Source: Terriglobia bacterium
Lineage (GTDB): Bacteria > Acidobacteriota > Terriglobia > Bryobacterales > UBA6623
Assembly (NCBI GenBank): GCA_009838515.1
Contig: VXRL01000086.1
Span: 1 to 64,000, forward strand
Length of the DNA stretch: 64,000 bases
Reading direction: 5' to 3'
Each line of letters opens with the position of its first letter. Positions within the stretch are counted from its first letter, which is position 1. Shown here one piece after another: positions 34,503 through 43,244 of this stretch. The notes beneath the pieces are model-generated. The model worked only from the letters and a program-made list of their open reading frames with translations, did no database searches and was not told the origin of the DNA. The position numbers and the translations under genes were made by a program.

Positions 34503-35435
34503 ATGGCACTTGGGCCGGCCAGAGCGCCAATCGCCACCCTGGTGGCATTCCTTGGCGCAATGGCCGCGGGCTGCGGGTGGGAGCCGGGGATTTGGAGCGG
34601 CGCGATCGAGCTCGAGCCGCCAAAGGCTGCCTCAGTCGAGTTGACGGCGGTGGCCGTGGCCACCCTCGACGCTCCGGTCAAGGCGAGGCGGGGCGGTCGC
34701 GTGCTGGAACTGCGAGTCCGGACCGGGGACGTAGTCGCTGAGGGCGACGCCTTGATCGAATTCGAAGACTTGGCACTGGAAGAATCCAAGGCCGCGGTGC
34801 GACGCGAAATTGAGGAGCTGAGGGCTGCGCATGCGGCCGCCGGGGCCACGCCAGCCGAGACCGAGAGGAGCGCTAGCCGAGACCTTCGGATGGCAGCACT
34901 CAGCCAGCTGGAGGAGACCCACCGCCGCGCCAGCGAAGAGTTCGAGCGCTGGACGGAGCTATTCGAAGAGGGCTTGGCGGCCCGCCTCGACTTCGAGAAG
35001 AGGCGGCAGGAGTTCGAAGCCCTCAGCGCGCGTCTGCGCGACGCTCGGGCCGCCGCAACGCAGGAAACCGAGGCCGAGGCACCGTCCGAGCCTGCCGAAC
35101 TGCGGCGCTCGCAGAGACTGTTGGAGCGCCTGCAGGATCTACCCAAGACCTACTTGGTCAAGAGCCCTTCGGAAGGGACTGTCAAGGAGCTGCTGGTCGC
35201 GGTCGGGGACATACCGGAGCGCGGGGCGGCGGTCGCTACGGTTGCGCGGGCCGCCTTGCCGATGTTGGTGGCGGAGATTGCTCCCGGCACCACAGTCGTT
35301 GCGATCGAGGAGGCCTGCGGCGTACCGGGGCCGCTAGCGTTCAGCAGGCGCGACGCAACACTCAAGCTGGCGGCGCCAACACCTCAGCTTCGACCGGGGG
35401 ACGAATGCCTGCTGGCAGTGTCGACCAGAGAGTAA
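34503..35435 (+). CDS. Periplasmic adaptor (HlyD/MacA-like) lipoprotein-like protein
   Basis: 310 aa. A signal with a possible lipobox (AMAAGCG, Cys near residue 22) is followed by a biotinyl-lipoyl-like segment (AVATLDAPVKARRGGRVLEL with RVRTGDVVAEGDALIEFED), a long coiled-coil hairpin (about 85-200) and a second lipoyl half (LVKSPSEGTVKELLVAVGD). This is the order in membrane-fusion proteins of tripartite pumps. It starts 12 bases after ubiD and precedes an ABC ATPase gene, so adaptor and ATPase form one unit. No outer-membrane factor is nearby. Confidence 0.82.
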   Translation: MALGPARAPIATLVAFLGAMAAGCGWEPGIWSGAIELEPPKAASVELTAVAVATLDAPVKARRGGRVLELRVRTGDVVAEGDALIEFEDLALEESKAAVRREIEELRAAHAAAGATPAETERSASRDLRMAALSQLEETHRRASEEFERWTELFEEGLAARLDFEKRRQEFEALSARLRDARAAATQETEAEAPSEPAELRRSQRLLERLQDLPKTYLVKSPSEGTVKELLVAVGDIPERGAAVATVARAALPMLVAEIAPGTTVVAIEEACGVPGPLAFSRRDATLKLAAPTPQLRPGDECLLAVSTRE

Positions 35436-35472
35436 CTAGTGCGCGAAGCTTCGCGCCTTGAATAGCTTAGGA

Positions 35473-36288
35473 ATGATGGCTACAGGGCAAACGGTGGGAC
35501 AGCAAGATTCGGCGATGCTGGGCAAGCAGTTGCTTGACCAGAAGATTGTCATCCGCACCTACGGAATCCGCAAGACCTACATCATGGGCGATCAGGAGAT
35601 CCATGCCGTCAACGGCGTCGATCTGGAGATCCGCTACGGCGAGTATGTGGCGTTGATGGGGCCGTCCGGTTCGGGCAAGTCCACTTTCATGAACCTGATC
35701 GGTGCGCTGGACACGCCCACGGCCGGAGACTACTACATCGCCGGCCAGCTCATCAGCACGATGTCGGACGACGAGCTGGCGTATATCCGCAACCGCGAGA
35801 TCGGATTCGTCTTTCAGACATTCAACCTCCTGCCCCGGCTCACGGCTCTGCAGAACGTGGAATTGCCGCTGGTGTATTCGGGCGCGCAACCGGCCGAGCG
35901 GACCGAGCGGGCCAAGCGCGCCTTAGCGCAAGTCGACCTCACCGAGCGCATGTACCACACACCCAGCGAGCTTTCTGGCGGGCAGCGCCAGCGCGTGGCT
36001 ATCGCCCGCGCCTTGGTGGGAGACCCGGCAATCATCCTGGCTGACGAGCCGACCGGGAACCTCGACACGGCCACTTCGACCGAGATCATGGGAGTGTTCG
36101 ACGTGCTGCACAAGCAGGGCAACACGATCATCTTGGTCACCCACGAGCCTGACATCGCGATGTACGCAAAACGGATCGTCCAGCTGCGCGACGGCAAGGT
36201 CGAGAAGGACGAAGAAGCACGCTGGGCCTTGGCCGCGGCGTTCGGGTCCGCTGATCACAGCGGCGTCCAGCCGGACAAGCAGGCCTGA
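35473..36288 (+). CDS. ABC transporter ATPase, MacB/LolD type
   Basis: About 271 aa. Walker [11 protein letters not shown]-loop [12 protein letters not shown], signature [19 protein letters not shown], Walker [13 protein letters not shown] and H-loop VTHEP are all intact. The spacing and the sequence [20 protein letters not shown] are of the MacB/LolD/FtsE group that drives lipid or peptide mechanotransmission. The ATG at 35473 has AGGA upstream. Oddly, no permease follows; the next gene is a glycosyltransferase starting seven bases later. Confidence 0.92.
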   Translation: MMATGQTVGQQDSAMLGKQLLDQKIVIRTYGIRKTYIMGDQEIHAVNGVDLEIRYGEYVALMGPSGSGKSTFMNLIGALDTPTAGDYYIAGQLISTMSDDELAYIRNREIGFVFQTFNLLPRLTALQNVELPLVYSGAQPAERTERAKRALAQVDLTERMYHTPSELSGGQRQRVAIARALVGDPAIILADEPTGNLDTATSTEIMGVFDVLHKQGNTIILVTHEPDIAMYAKRIVQLRDGKVEKDEEARWALAAAFGSADHSGVQPDKQA

Positions 36289-36295
36289 CGGCGCG

Positions 36296-37453
36296 TTGCT
36301 GGAAGACGCGATTCCAGCTCTTGTCGCTGGCGTGGTATTCGTAGGCTGCGCCTACTACGTGTTGGTGCTGCTGGCAGCGCGGCAGTTCTTGCTGCGCAGG
36401 AGCGAGCAGAAAACCGACCTCGGAGAAGCGCCCACCGTCAGCGTGCTGAAGCCGCTGGCGGGTGAGGAACCGGAGCTTGCCGAGAACCTAGGCAGCTTCT
36501 TCCGCCTCAGCTATCCGCGATACGAGGTCCTTTGTGCAGCGCGAGACCCGGACGACCCGGCCCTGGCGATAGCGCGACAGGTGCGATCCAACTATCCCGA
36601 CTCAGACGCGCAACTGCTGGCTGCCGGAGAATCGGATTCTCCCAATGCCAAGGTGCATTCGCTGGACGCGATGACCGCCGTGGCGGCGGGCGAGCTGCTC
36701 GTCGTCAGCGACAGCGATATCCGCGCCGATGCGGCCTTACTGTGGGAGCTCGCGAAGGACTTCGAGGATCCCGCGGTCGGAGTGGTCACCTGTCCCTACC
36801 GGGCAGTGCCGGGCTCGAGTCTGTGGTCGAAGCTGGAAGCTCTGGGAATGAACACGGAATTCTGGAGCGGCGTTCTGGTCGCCCAGTTCCTGGCTCCCAT
36901 GAACTTCGCGGTCGGACCGACCATGGCAGTGCGCAGGTCGTGTCTGGACGCGCTCGGGGGGTGGGAAGCGTTCGGTGATTTCCTGGCCGAGGATTTCGAA
37001 GTCGGCCGCCAAGCTCGCCTAGCCGGCTACGAGGTCCGGCTGTCCACTCACGTAGTCGAGCACAGGATCGGCAGCCAAGCCTTGCGCGAAAATCTCGTGC
37101 ACCGGCTTCGCTGGCGGCGCTCGACGCGCCGGTCGCGCCCGGTCGGCTACTGGGGGGAGCTCCTCGCCAATCCGCTGCCGTGGGCGCTGCTGCTGCCGCT
37201 TGCGGCATCGGGAGCGGCTTGGTCGTGGGCGGCCTTGGGCGCGTGCGTCGCCTTGCGGGCGTCGGCGGCGCTGGTGGTCGGCGGAAGGGTGCTCGGCGAT
37301 ACCCTGCGGTGGTCGCGCTTCTCGCTGCTGCCGCTGCAAGACGGGCTGAGCCTGCTGGTCTGGTTCGCCGGACTGTTCGGCAGGCGCATCGTGTGGCGCG
37401 GACGCGCGTACGAGCTTTCCCGAGACGGGCGGCTACGCCCGTGGAAGGTCTGA
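36296..37453 (+). CDS. hpnI: GT21-type glycosyltransferase (HpnI/ceramide-glucosyltransferase-like)
   Basis: 385 aa from a TTG at 36296. One N-terminal membrane helix (ALVAGVVFVGCAYYVLVLLA), a GT2-fold catalytic region with VSVLKPLAGEEPELAENLGS, the DxD-like SDSDIRAD, AVGPTMAVRRSCLDALGGWE, EDFEVGRQARLAGYEV and RLRWRRSTRRSRP, and three C-terminal hydrophobic segments. This is the family of ceramide glucosyltransferase and HpnI, which adds N-acetylglucosamine to hopanoid bacteriohopanetetrol. No other hpn gene is in the window, so a lipid acceptor is likely but its identity is not known. Confidence 0.8.
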   Translation: MLEDAIPALVAGVVFVGCAYYVLVLLAARQFLLRRSEQKTDLGEAPTVSVLKPLAGEEPELAENLGSFFRLSYPRYEVLCAARDPDDPALAIARQVRSNYPDSDAQLLAAGESDSPNAKVHSLDAMTAVAAGELLVVSDSDIRADAALLWELAKDFEDPAVGVVTCPYRAVPGSSLWSKLEALGMNTEFWSGVLVAQFLAPMNFAVGPTMAVRRSCLDALGGWEAFGDFLAEDFEVGRQARLAGYEVRLSTHVVEHRIGSQALRENLVHRLRWRRSTRRSRPVGYWGELLANPLPWALLLPLAASGAAWSWAALGACVALRASAALVVGGRVLGDTLRWSRFSLLPLQDGLSLLVWFAGLFGRRIVWRGRAYELSRDGRLRPWKV

Positions 37454-37461
37454 ACTTGCGC

Positions 37462-37488
37462 TTGGCGGCTCTCTGAAAGAGCTGCCAA
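37462..37488. terminator. Hairpin between convergent genes
   Basis: TTGGCGGCTCT (37462-37472) and AGAGCTGCCAA (37478-37488) pair over 11 positions with one G-U, with a 5-base loop. It lies between the convergent stops of the glycosyltransferase and mutase genes. No U-tract follows, so it may slow transcription from both sides rather than be a classical terminator. Confidence 0.6.
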
Positions 37489-37512
37489 CTGAGTGCCTGC
37501 AGCGACGCACCA

Positions 37513-39081
37513 TCACAACGCGGGCTGCTCGCTGTATACACCGAACTCGGCCCGCAATACGTCGCAAATCTCTCCCAGCGTGGCGTACGCCCGCACCGCC
37601 TCCAAGATCGCCGGCATCAGATTGGTGCCGCCAGCAGCCGCTCGTCCCACGTTGGCAAGTGCCGTCTGGACCGCACCGGAATCCCGCTTGGAGCGCAGGT
37701 CTTTCAGACGAGCCTCCTGACGGCGGCTCACGCGCTCGTCGATCACCAAGGTCTCGATTGGTTCACTAGCCTCGTCTGCGTGCGCGTTGACTCCGACGAT
37801 CTTCACTTCCCCGCTCTCGACGCGGCGCTGGTGATCGTAGCTGGACTTCGCAATCTCGGCCTGCGGGTAGCCTCGCTCTACGGCAGCCACCATTCCGCCC
37901 ATAGAGTCGATCTTGCCGATCTCCTCCCAGCAGGCAGCTTCCAACTCGTCCGTCAGCCCCTCTACGAAGTAGCTGCCTCCGAACGGATCGACCGTCTGGG
38001 TCACGCCAGTCTCTCCGGCAATCACCTGCTGTGTGCGCAGCGCTAGCAGAGCGGCTTCCGAAGTCGGCAAGGCATACGCCTCGTCGAGGGCGTTGGTGTG
38101 CAGCGACTGCGTGCCGCCGAGCACCGCCGCAAGCGCCTGCAGGGCCGTCCTGACGACATTGACCTGCGGCTGCTGCACTGTCAGCGAGACACCCGCCGTC
38201 TGCGCATGGAAGCGCAGTTTCAGGGAGCGGGGATCCTTCGCGCCGAAGCGTTCTTGCATCACCTTGCACCACACCCGCCGAGCAGCTCGGAACTTGGCGA
38301 CCTCTTCGAAGAAGTCAGTGTGGGCATCGAAGAAGAAGCTGAGCCGTGGTGCGAACTCATCGACGGCAAGCCCACGTTCCAGCGTCGATTCGACATACGC
38401 GATGCCCGCGCCCAATGTGTAGGCCAGCTCTTGCGCGGCCGTCGCCCCCGCTTCCCGGATGTGGTAGCCGCTGATGGAGACGGGATTGAAGCGCGGAGTC
38501 TGCCGCGCCGAGAACTCAATCGAGTCCGCCACCAAGCGCATAGACTCGCGAGGCGGGTAGATGTACTCCTTCTGCGCCATGAACTCCTTGAGGATGTCGT
38601 TCTGGACGGTTCCGGAGAGGCCGGTCCACTGTGCGCCTTGCCGCTCGGCCACCACCAAGTACATCGCCCACAGGATGGCTGCCGAGGAGGTGATCGTCAT
38701 CGAAGTGGTGATCTGTCCCAGCGGAATCTCCGCGAACAGTTCCTCCATGTCAGCCAGGGAAGAGATCGCAACGCCGCATTTGCCAACCTCGCCCTCGGCC
38801 ATCGAGTGGTCGCTGTCGTAGCCCATCAGTGTCGGCAGGTCAAAGGCCACCGACAGCCCGGTCTGGCCTTGCTCGAGCAGGAATCGGAAACGCCGGTTGG
38901 TCTCCTCGGGAGAGCCATACCCGGCGAACTGGCGCATCGTCCAGAGCCGCTCGAGATACATGCGCGGATGGATGCCGCGCGTATAAGGGGGCTCGCCCGG
39001 GCGCGAGCCATCGCCGGCCGACCCGTTGGCTGAGCTGTGCAGCCTCTCCTCTAAGAGGCTGGAGACTGTACGCGGGTCCAC
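37513..39081 (-). CDS. Methylmalonyl-CoA mutase-type large-subunit catalytic domain
   Basis: 522 aa, the TIM-barrel substrate domain of acyl-CoA mutases: [115 protein letters not shown]. The cobalamin-binding domain is absent, as in two-subunit mutases where a separate small subunit binds B12. No such subunit is in the window. The exact substrate (methylmalonyl, isobutyryl or ethylmalonyl-CoA) is not decided by what I can see. The next gene downstream on the minus strand begins after its own start; the 107-aa protein gene lies four bases upstream. Confidence 0.9.
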   Translation of the reverse strand: MDPRTVSSLLEERLHSSANGSAGDGSRPGEPPYTRGIHPRMYLERLWTMRQFAGYGSPEETNRRFRFLLEQGQTGLSVAFDLPTLMGYDSDHSMAEGEVGKCGVAISSLADMEELFAEIPLGQITTSMTITSSAAILWAMYLVVAERQGAQWTGLSGTVQNDILKEFMAQKEYIYPPRESMRLVADSIEFSARQTPRFNPVSISGYHIREAGATAAQELAYTLGAGIAYVESTLERGLAVDEFAPRLSFFFDAHTDFFEEVAKFRAARRVWCKVMQERFGAKDPRSLKLRFHAQTAGVSLTVQQPQVNVVRTALQALAAVLGGTQSLHTNALDEAYALPTSEAALLALRTQQVIAGETGVTQTVDPFGGSYFVEGLTDELEAACWEEIGKIDSMGGMVAAVERGYPQAEIAKSSYDHQRRVESGEVKIVGVNAHADEASEPIETLVIDERVSRRQEARLKDLRSKRDSGAVQTALANVGRAAAGGTNLMPAILEAVRAYATLGEICDVLRAEFGVYSEQPAL

Positions 39082-39084
39082 GGC

Positions 39085-39408
39085 CTAGAAGGCGAGAGTG
39101 CCGGTGCGCGGAACCTCGGATTCATTCGGCCGGAAGAGTATCTGGCAGCGCTCGCAGCGGTAGATCTCCGGATCCCGTCCGAACATGGCGACAATCTCGT
39201 CTCCGTATCCGTACCACCGCTTGAGATGTCCGGCACAGATCTTTTTGCCTTTGGGTTCGTCACAGGCCCGCTGGCGCTCGAGACGCCGCTTGATAAACGT
39301 GCCGTCGGACAGCTTGGCCACCAGATTCTTCGGCTCCGGTACGGCCGCCTCGTCAGTTTCGGGCGTAGCGGCGGTGGCCTCGGCGGTTGCAGAATTCGTG
39401 TCTGGCAT
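39085..39408 (-). CDS. Zinc-binding-like protein upstream of the mutase
   Basis: 107 aa. The N-terminus is an unstructured Ala/Glu/Thr-rich stretch. The rest has CDEPKGKKICAGHLKRWYGY and YRCERCQILFRPNE, where four Cys and one His could hold a zinc ion. It ends three bases before the mutase gene and is likely co-transcribed with it. No function is known to me. Confidence 0.7.
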   Translation of the reverse strand: MPDTNSATAEATAATPETDEAAVPEPKNLVAKLSDGTFIKRRLERQRACDEPKGKKICAGHLKRWYGYGDEIVAMFGRDPEIYRCERCQILFRPNESEVPRTGTLAF

Positions 39409-39428
39409 GGCCTTCTGTGGGCATTCTA

Positions 39429-40118
39429 TCAGACCCTACATGCCTCACTTGGGTGGTGGGTGAGGCGGCGCTCGCTGGCCCACAGAACCTTATCGACCTT
39501 GCGAGGAGTCCATCCGCTGGTGTTGAACAATTCATTGAGCGAAACGGCCTTGCGACGCATGATTCCTATTAGCACAACGCCATCGCAGATGGTGAGCCTC
39601 TGGGGTTTCATGCACCGGAGCTTGTCTCGCTCGGACAGGCAGCGCACCTTGCAAAGTGCGCCAACGGCAAACTGATCAACGGTTCCGAACTTAGCCGGGA
39701 ATAGCAGGGCCAACAGGCCGGACGCGCCCGCCGGACCAATTCCGTTGAACTCTGTCGCGGCAGTAAGTGCATCTCTAATGCTGGCATTCTCGCAACCTAG
39801 AACTCGATCTCGGATCGTAAGCAAGTGGTGTCGGCCAAGATCAGTAGCTTGGCGCTCAAGGTCCCGGGTGTTCTTGACGTACCGGTTACGTGCCGTGTAC
39901 TTCCAGCAGAAGTACTTCTTCAGAAGCCAGTCGTACCACTGGTCGGCATCGAGATACCGCACATCATCAGGCCGGAGGGTTTCCATCTCACATTCAAGTT
40001 CGAAATGCGTTGGATTGATGTAGTTCCAGTAGCGATCGAGCGCACGTTGCCACTTCGATGCATCCGAGGAATGCCATAGCTGCTCGATCTCCGACGTGTG
40101 GTCGTTGGCCGATGTCAT
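39429..40118 (-). CDS. Hypothetical protein with HhH-like motif
   Basis: About 229 aa from the ATG at 40118, which follows GGAGAGGTG. The middle contains EFNGIGPAGASGLLALLFPA followed by KFGTVDQFAVGAL, a helix-hairpin-helix pattern that in DNA glycosylases contacts the DNA backbone; the Asp of VDQF corresponds to the catalytic Asp of that fold, though no Lys is evident. N-terminal helices are charged and Trp-rich. The base composition is lower in GC than the neighbours, suggesting transfer. No partner gene is adjacent. Confidence 0.6.
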   Translation of the reverse strand: MTSANDHTSEIEQLWHSSDASKWQRALDRYWNYINPTHFELECEMETLRPDDVRYLDADQWYDWLLKKYFCWKYTARNRYVKNTRDLERQATDLGRHHLLTIRDRVLGCENASIRDALTAATEFNGIGPAGASGLLALLFPAKFGTVDQFAVGALCKVRCLSERDKLRCMKPQRLTICDGVVLIGIMRRKAVSLNELFNTSGWTPRKVDKVLWASERRLTHHPSEACRV

Positions 40119-40417
40119 GTCACCTCTCCGCTCTCTGCCTATACCCACCTTACCGGCGATCACCTCCTCGAGCTTCCGGGACTTGGGCCGCCGAATGAAT
40201 TAGTTCTTGCGTTCTTCGCCTTAACTGGCTGTCAAAAAGATTACGCGCCGGAAAAAATGATTAGAAAACGCAGCCTGCGTGAGTTCTTGATTACAAATAT
40301 GCCTGCACCGGCACACCCTAGCTGGTCGACACGATCCCTCTAGGCGAGATCCGGGTCCGTGCCGTGCGACTCAACGAGCCTGTCCGAAGCCGATGGATGG
40401 TCGCCTAGGCCCGCCGT

Positions 40418-40954
40418 TTAGCCCCAGCCCTCGCGCTCGATCAGCCGCTCGATATGCGCGAGATGGTGCTGGCCGTGCCAAGCATAGGTGCCGATCGTGA
40501 CGGCCAGCGTCGAGGGACCCGACTCCGGGTGAACGAACTCGCGCTGCAATTCCGGCCAGCGCAGGCTGCGCAGCAGGCGAACCCAGCGACCGTGGAGTGC
40601 TTCGAGCATGTCGAGCGAATCATCGATCGGTCCCCGCGAGTCAGCAAGCGCGGCCCAGCCCTTCTCGTCGTAGGCCTTGATCAGCGGCCGTCTCTCGGTC
40701 AATGCCCACTTGAACCGAATGAAGCTGTTCATATGGCTGTCGGGCAGGTGGTGCACAACCTGCCGGACCGTCCAGCCGCCCGGGCGATAGGGGGTGTCAA
40801 GCTGACTCTTCGACAACCGGTAGACGACGCGCCGAAGATCGGCCGGCAGCGCCGCAATGTCGTCGATCCAGCCGTTGACCTCGTCTGGCATGACTGGTTC
40901 GGCGGGCAAGAATCGCCCTATCGGATATCGGAGGTCGGGAGTTTCTGGGCTCAT
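40418..40954 (-). CDS. DinB/YfiT-like (bacillithiol transferase-type) protein
   Basis: About 178 aa from the ATG at 40954 (AAAGGA upstream). Motifs: RYPIGRFLPAEPVMPDEVNG, TPYRPGGWTVRQVVHHLPDS HMN and TYAWHGQHHLAHIERLIERE. The three His positions (VVHH, HGQHH) form the metal site of the DinB fold. The family includes YfiT/BstA thiol transferases that detoxify by conjugation; some are acting without known substrate. It is a single gene. Confidence 0.85.
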   Translation of the reverse strand: MSPETPDLRYPIGRFLPAEPVMPDEVNGWIDDIAALPADLRRVVYRLSKSQLDTPYRPGGWTVRQVVHHLPDSHMNSFIRFKWALTERRPLIKAYDEKGWAALADSRGPIDDSLDMLEALHGRWVRLLRSLRWPELQREFVHPESGPSTLAVTIGTYAWHGQHHLAHIERLIEREGWG

Positions 40955-41579
40955 AGATTCCTTTCGAGAAAACACGTCGGGAAAGCCGCTAGGACGTGCG
41001 CGGGGAGGTTTCGGGCTTGGGCGCGCCACTCAAAGGTCGTGAAAGGGTTATTGAGGAGAGCACTACCATTACAGCACGCGGGTAAGACTGGCAGCCCGGA
41101 CCCGTATCAGCTCTGCTCTTTGCAACAGCCCCTCAACCCCTCGGTTCCGCTCGTCCGGCGTTGGACAAGGCCAGAAAACCATTCGCGGAGAATTTGTGCG
41201 AGAATGACAGGTACGCGCTTCCCTTCGCGTCGCCAAGCACTCGCAAGCCAGCGACCCACATGGTCGCCAAGCGGGCGAAGGATGCGCCCCGTCTAATCAC
41301 CGTCCCCACCGTCAGGCTAGCCCGAGCAGCCTTCCTTCAGCTCTTCCACCGCGGAAGAACGCTAATGGGGGTCGGGAGAGCGTGCAGGGGATGTACCCTC
41401 CAAGTCGTTGCCGATGGCCACCCCTCGTCTCACACTTACCGTGCGCTGCGGTGTCGTTCCGTCCTCTGGACCCCGGCCTAGACCCCTCGGTTTAGCGGCA
41501 GCACTCGCTCCAAGACTCTGCTCTGGCCTCTCTGGCCGGCCTCTCCGGCCGGCCTGCTGAGCCCTCAATAGGAATTCCC
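40955..41579. other. Long gene-free leader upstream of the DEAD-box helicase
   Basis: 625 bases with no supported gene on either strand. It contains GC-rich inverted repeats near its right end, close to the helicase start. It could hold a structured 5' leader, as cold-shock helicase genes often have, but no known element is recognised. Confidence 0.4.
41534..41550 (+). promoter_or_regulatory. GC-rich hairpin in the helicase leader
   Basis: GGCCGG (41534-41539) and CCGGCC (41545-41550) form a 6-bp stem with loop CCTCT. It is nearby the TTG start at 41580 and within a GGCC-repeat run. It may affect helicase translation. Structure only, function inferred. Confidence 0.35.
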
Positions 41580-42797
41580 TTGTCATTCTCTACGATCGAA
41601 TTGCATCCGACGCTCTTGAAGGGAGTCGCCGATCTGGGGTTCACCACTCCGACGCCCATTCAATCGGGCGCGATCCCTCCGGCCCTCCAGGGGCGAGATC
41701 TTCTCGCCTGCGCCGTCACGGGAAGCGGCAAGACCGCCGCCTTCTTGCTCCCCATTCTGCACCGGCTCGTGAATCTGCCTCGGGGCACCACGCGGGCCCT
41801 GGTCCTAGCACCGACCCGAGAGTTGGCTCTGCAGCTCTTGGAAGATCTGCAGGCGTTGGCGCGCCATACGGGGATCAAGGCCGCGGCCGTCTACGGCGGC
41901 GTCGGCATGGGTCCGCAAGTGAAGGCGCTTCGGCGAGGCGTCGACGTGATTATTGCCACGCCAGGGCGCCTGCTCGATCACTTCCAGCAAGGGCACGCAT
42001 CCCTGTCGGGACTGCAGTACCTAGTTCTGGACGAGGCGGACCGCATGCTGGACATGGGCTTCCTGCCTGACATCCGGCGCGTGCTCCGGCACGTGCCGAA
42101 ACCAAAGCAGACGCTCTTCTTCAGCGCCACCATGCCTCCGCCGATCGAGGTTCTGACCCGTGAGATCCTCCGGAATCCGGTGAAAATCTCCCTTCAGCGC
42201 AGAGCCGCTCCGGCCGCCGGCATCTCTCAGGCCCTCTATCCGGTGCCCCGCACGCTCAAAGGGACGCTTCTGGTGGAGTTCCTGAAGGGCGGCCGCATCT
42301 ACGACGCGCTGGTCTTCACCCGGACCAAGCACCGGGCAGATCGGTTGTGCAAGCTCCTGGTCCGAAACGGCATCGCCGCCGAGCGCATCCATGGAAACCG
42401 GTCGCAGGCGCAGCGCACTAGGGCGCTCGCGGGATTCAAGGCGGGGAAGTACCGGGTGCTGGTGGCCACGGACATCGCCGCGCGGGGGATCGACGTGGAA
42501 GCTTTAGGACATGTGGTGAACTTCGACGTCCCCTCCGTAGCGGAGGACTACATCCACAGGGTGGGGCGCACCGGCCGTGCCGAGTCGACCGGAAGCGCCA
42601 TCACACTCGTGGCGCCGGACGAGGAGTCCGACATCGGCCAGATCGAGCGCGCTGTCGGATCCAAGATTCCAAGGGAGCGCCTGACTGGCTTCTCATATGA
42701 GACTGGCGAAGGAGAGGCGCCGCTGGCGGTACCTCCTGCCAAGCGCATTGCCACGATTCGATCCAGGAGGGCCGAGCGGCGGAAACGCGCAGCCTAG
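41580..42797 (+). CDS. rhlE: DEAD-box RNA helicase, RhlE-type
   Basis: 405 aa from a TTG at 41580, preceded by AGGA. Motifs in order: Q-motif TTPTPIQSGAIPPALQGRDL, Walker A AVTGSGKT, PTRELALQ, DEADRMLDMGFLPDIRRV, SATMP, then ALVFTRTKHRAD, ATDIAARGID and HRVGRTGRAE. It should unwind RNA duplexes, for example in ribosome assembly or decay. The C-terminal tail is short and basic (RSRRAERRKRAA). Co-expressed partner is not seen. Confidence 0.93.
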   Translation: MSFSTIELHPTLLKGVADLGFTTPTPIQSGAIPPALQGRDLLACAVTGSGKTAAFLLPILHRLVNLPRGTTRALVLAPTRELALQLLEDLQALARHTGIKAAAVYGGVGMGPQVKALRRGVDVIIATPGRLLDHFQQGHASLSGLQYLVLDEADRMLDMGFLPDIRRVLRHVPKPKQTLFFSATMPPPIEVLTREILRNPVKISLQRRAAPAAGISQALYPVPRTLKGTLLVEFLKGGRIYDALVFTRTKHRADRLCKLLVRNGIAAERIHGNRSQAQRTRALAGFKAGKYRVLVATDIAARGIDVEALGHVVNFDVPSVAEDYIHRVGRTGRAESTGSAITLVAPDEESDIGQIERAVGSKIPRERLTGFSYETGEGEAPLAVPPAKRIATIRSRRAERRKRAA

Positions 42798-42829
42798 CGA
42801 AGACTAGACCGGCTCAGACCGCCATTCCA

Positions 42830-43174
42830 TTACCCGCTCGAGTCGCTACCCAGCACGCTGTCGATCCAACCTAGATAGGCCGCGTTGCCTCGCTCGACGG
42901 GCAACGCAATCAACTCGAACACCTCGTAGGGATGCACGGCCGCGACCGCCGCTTCCAAGTCACGGAAGCGGTCAGCTCGGGTCTTGATGACCAGCAGGGA
43001 CTCGGAATCCCGCTCGATCTCGCCCTTCCACTCGTAGACAGAGGTCAAGCCCGGAACGACGTTCACGCACGCGCAGGCCCGACGACGGACGAGTTCGCTT
43101 GCAATCTCCTCGGCCTTTTCGGGCGGGCACGTGCAAAGCGCGACGCAGTAGCTTTGATCGGGGGCTGGAGGCAT
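42830..43174 (-). CDS. cutA: CutA-family protein
   Basis: About 114 aa, trimeric ferredoxin-like protein associated with divalent-metal tolerance: VALCTCPPEKAEEIASELVR, RACACVNVVPGLTSVYEWKG, DSESLLVIKTRADRFRDLEA and VHPYEVFELIALPVERGNAA YLGWI. These are the CutA signatures. The ATG at 43174 precedes MPPAPDQSYCV; the longer frame to 43198 is not needed. The next leftward gene upstream is the helicase, convergent with it. Confidence 0.95.
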   Translation of the reverse strand: MPPAPDQSYCVALCTCPPEKAEEIASELVRRRACACVNVVPGLTSVYEWKGEIERDSESLLVIKTRADRFRDLEAAVAAVHPYEVFELIALPVERGNAAYLGWIDSVLGSDSSG

Positions 43175-43244
43175 AGGAGCGCGCCGGCGGCGCGGCATCT
43201 ATGCTGGCAACTCCGCGCTACGAGGCGCAACCCCCCAGACCGCC

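Noticed and set aside
38098-39033. Rightward 311-codon frame
   Set aside because: Complement of the mutase gene, whose motifs are intact.
41161-41481. Rightward 106-codon frame upstream of the helicase
   Set aside because: No ribosome site, no motif and composition typical of non-coding GC-rich DNA.
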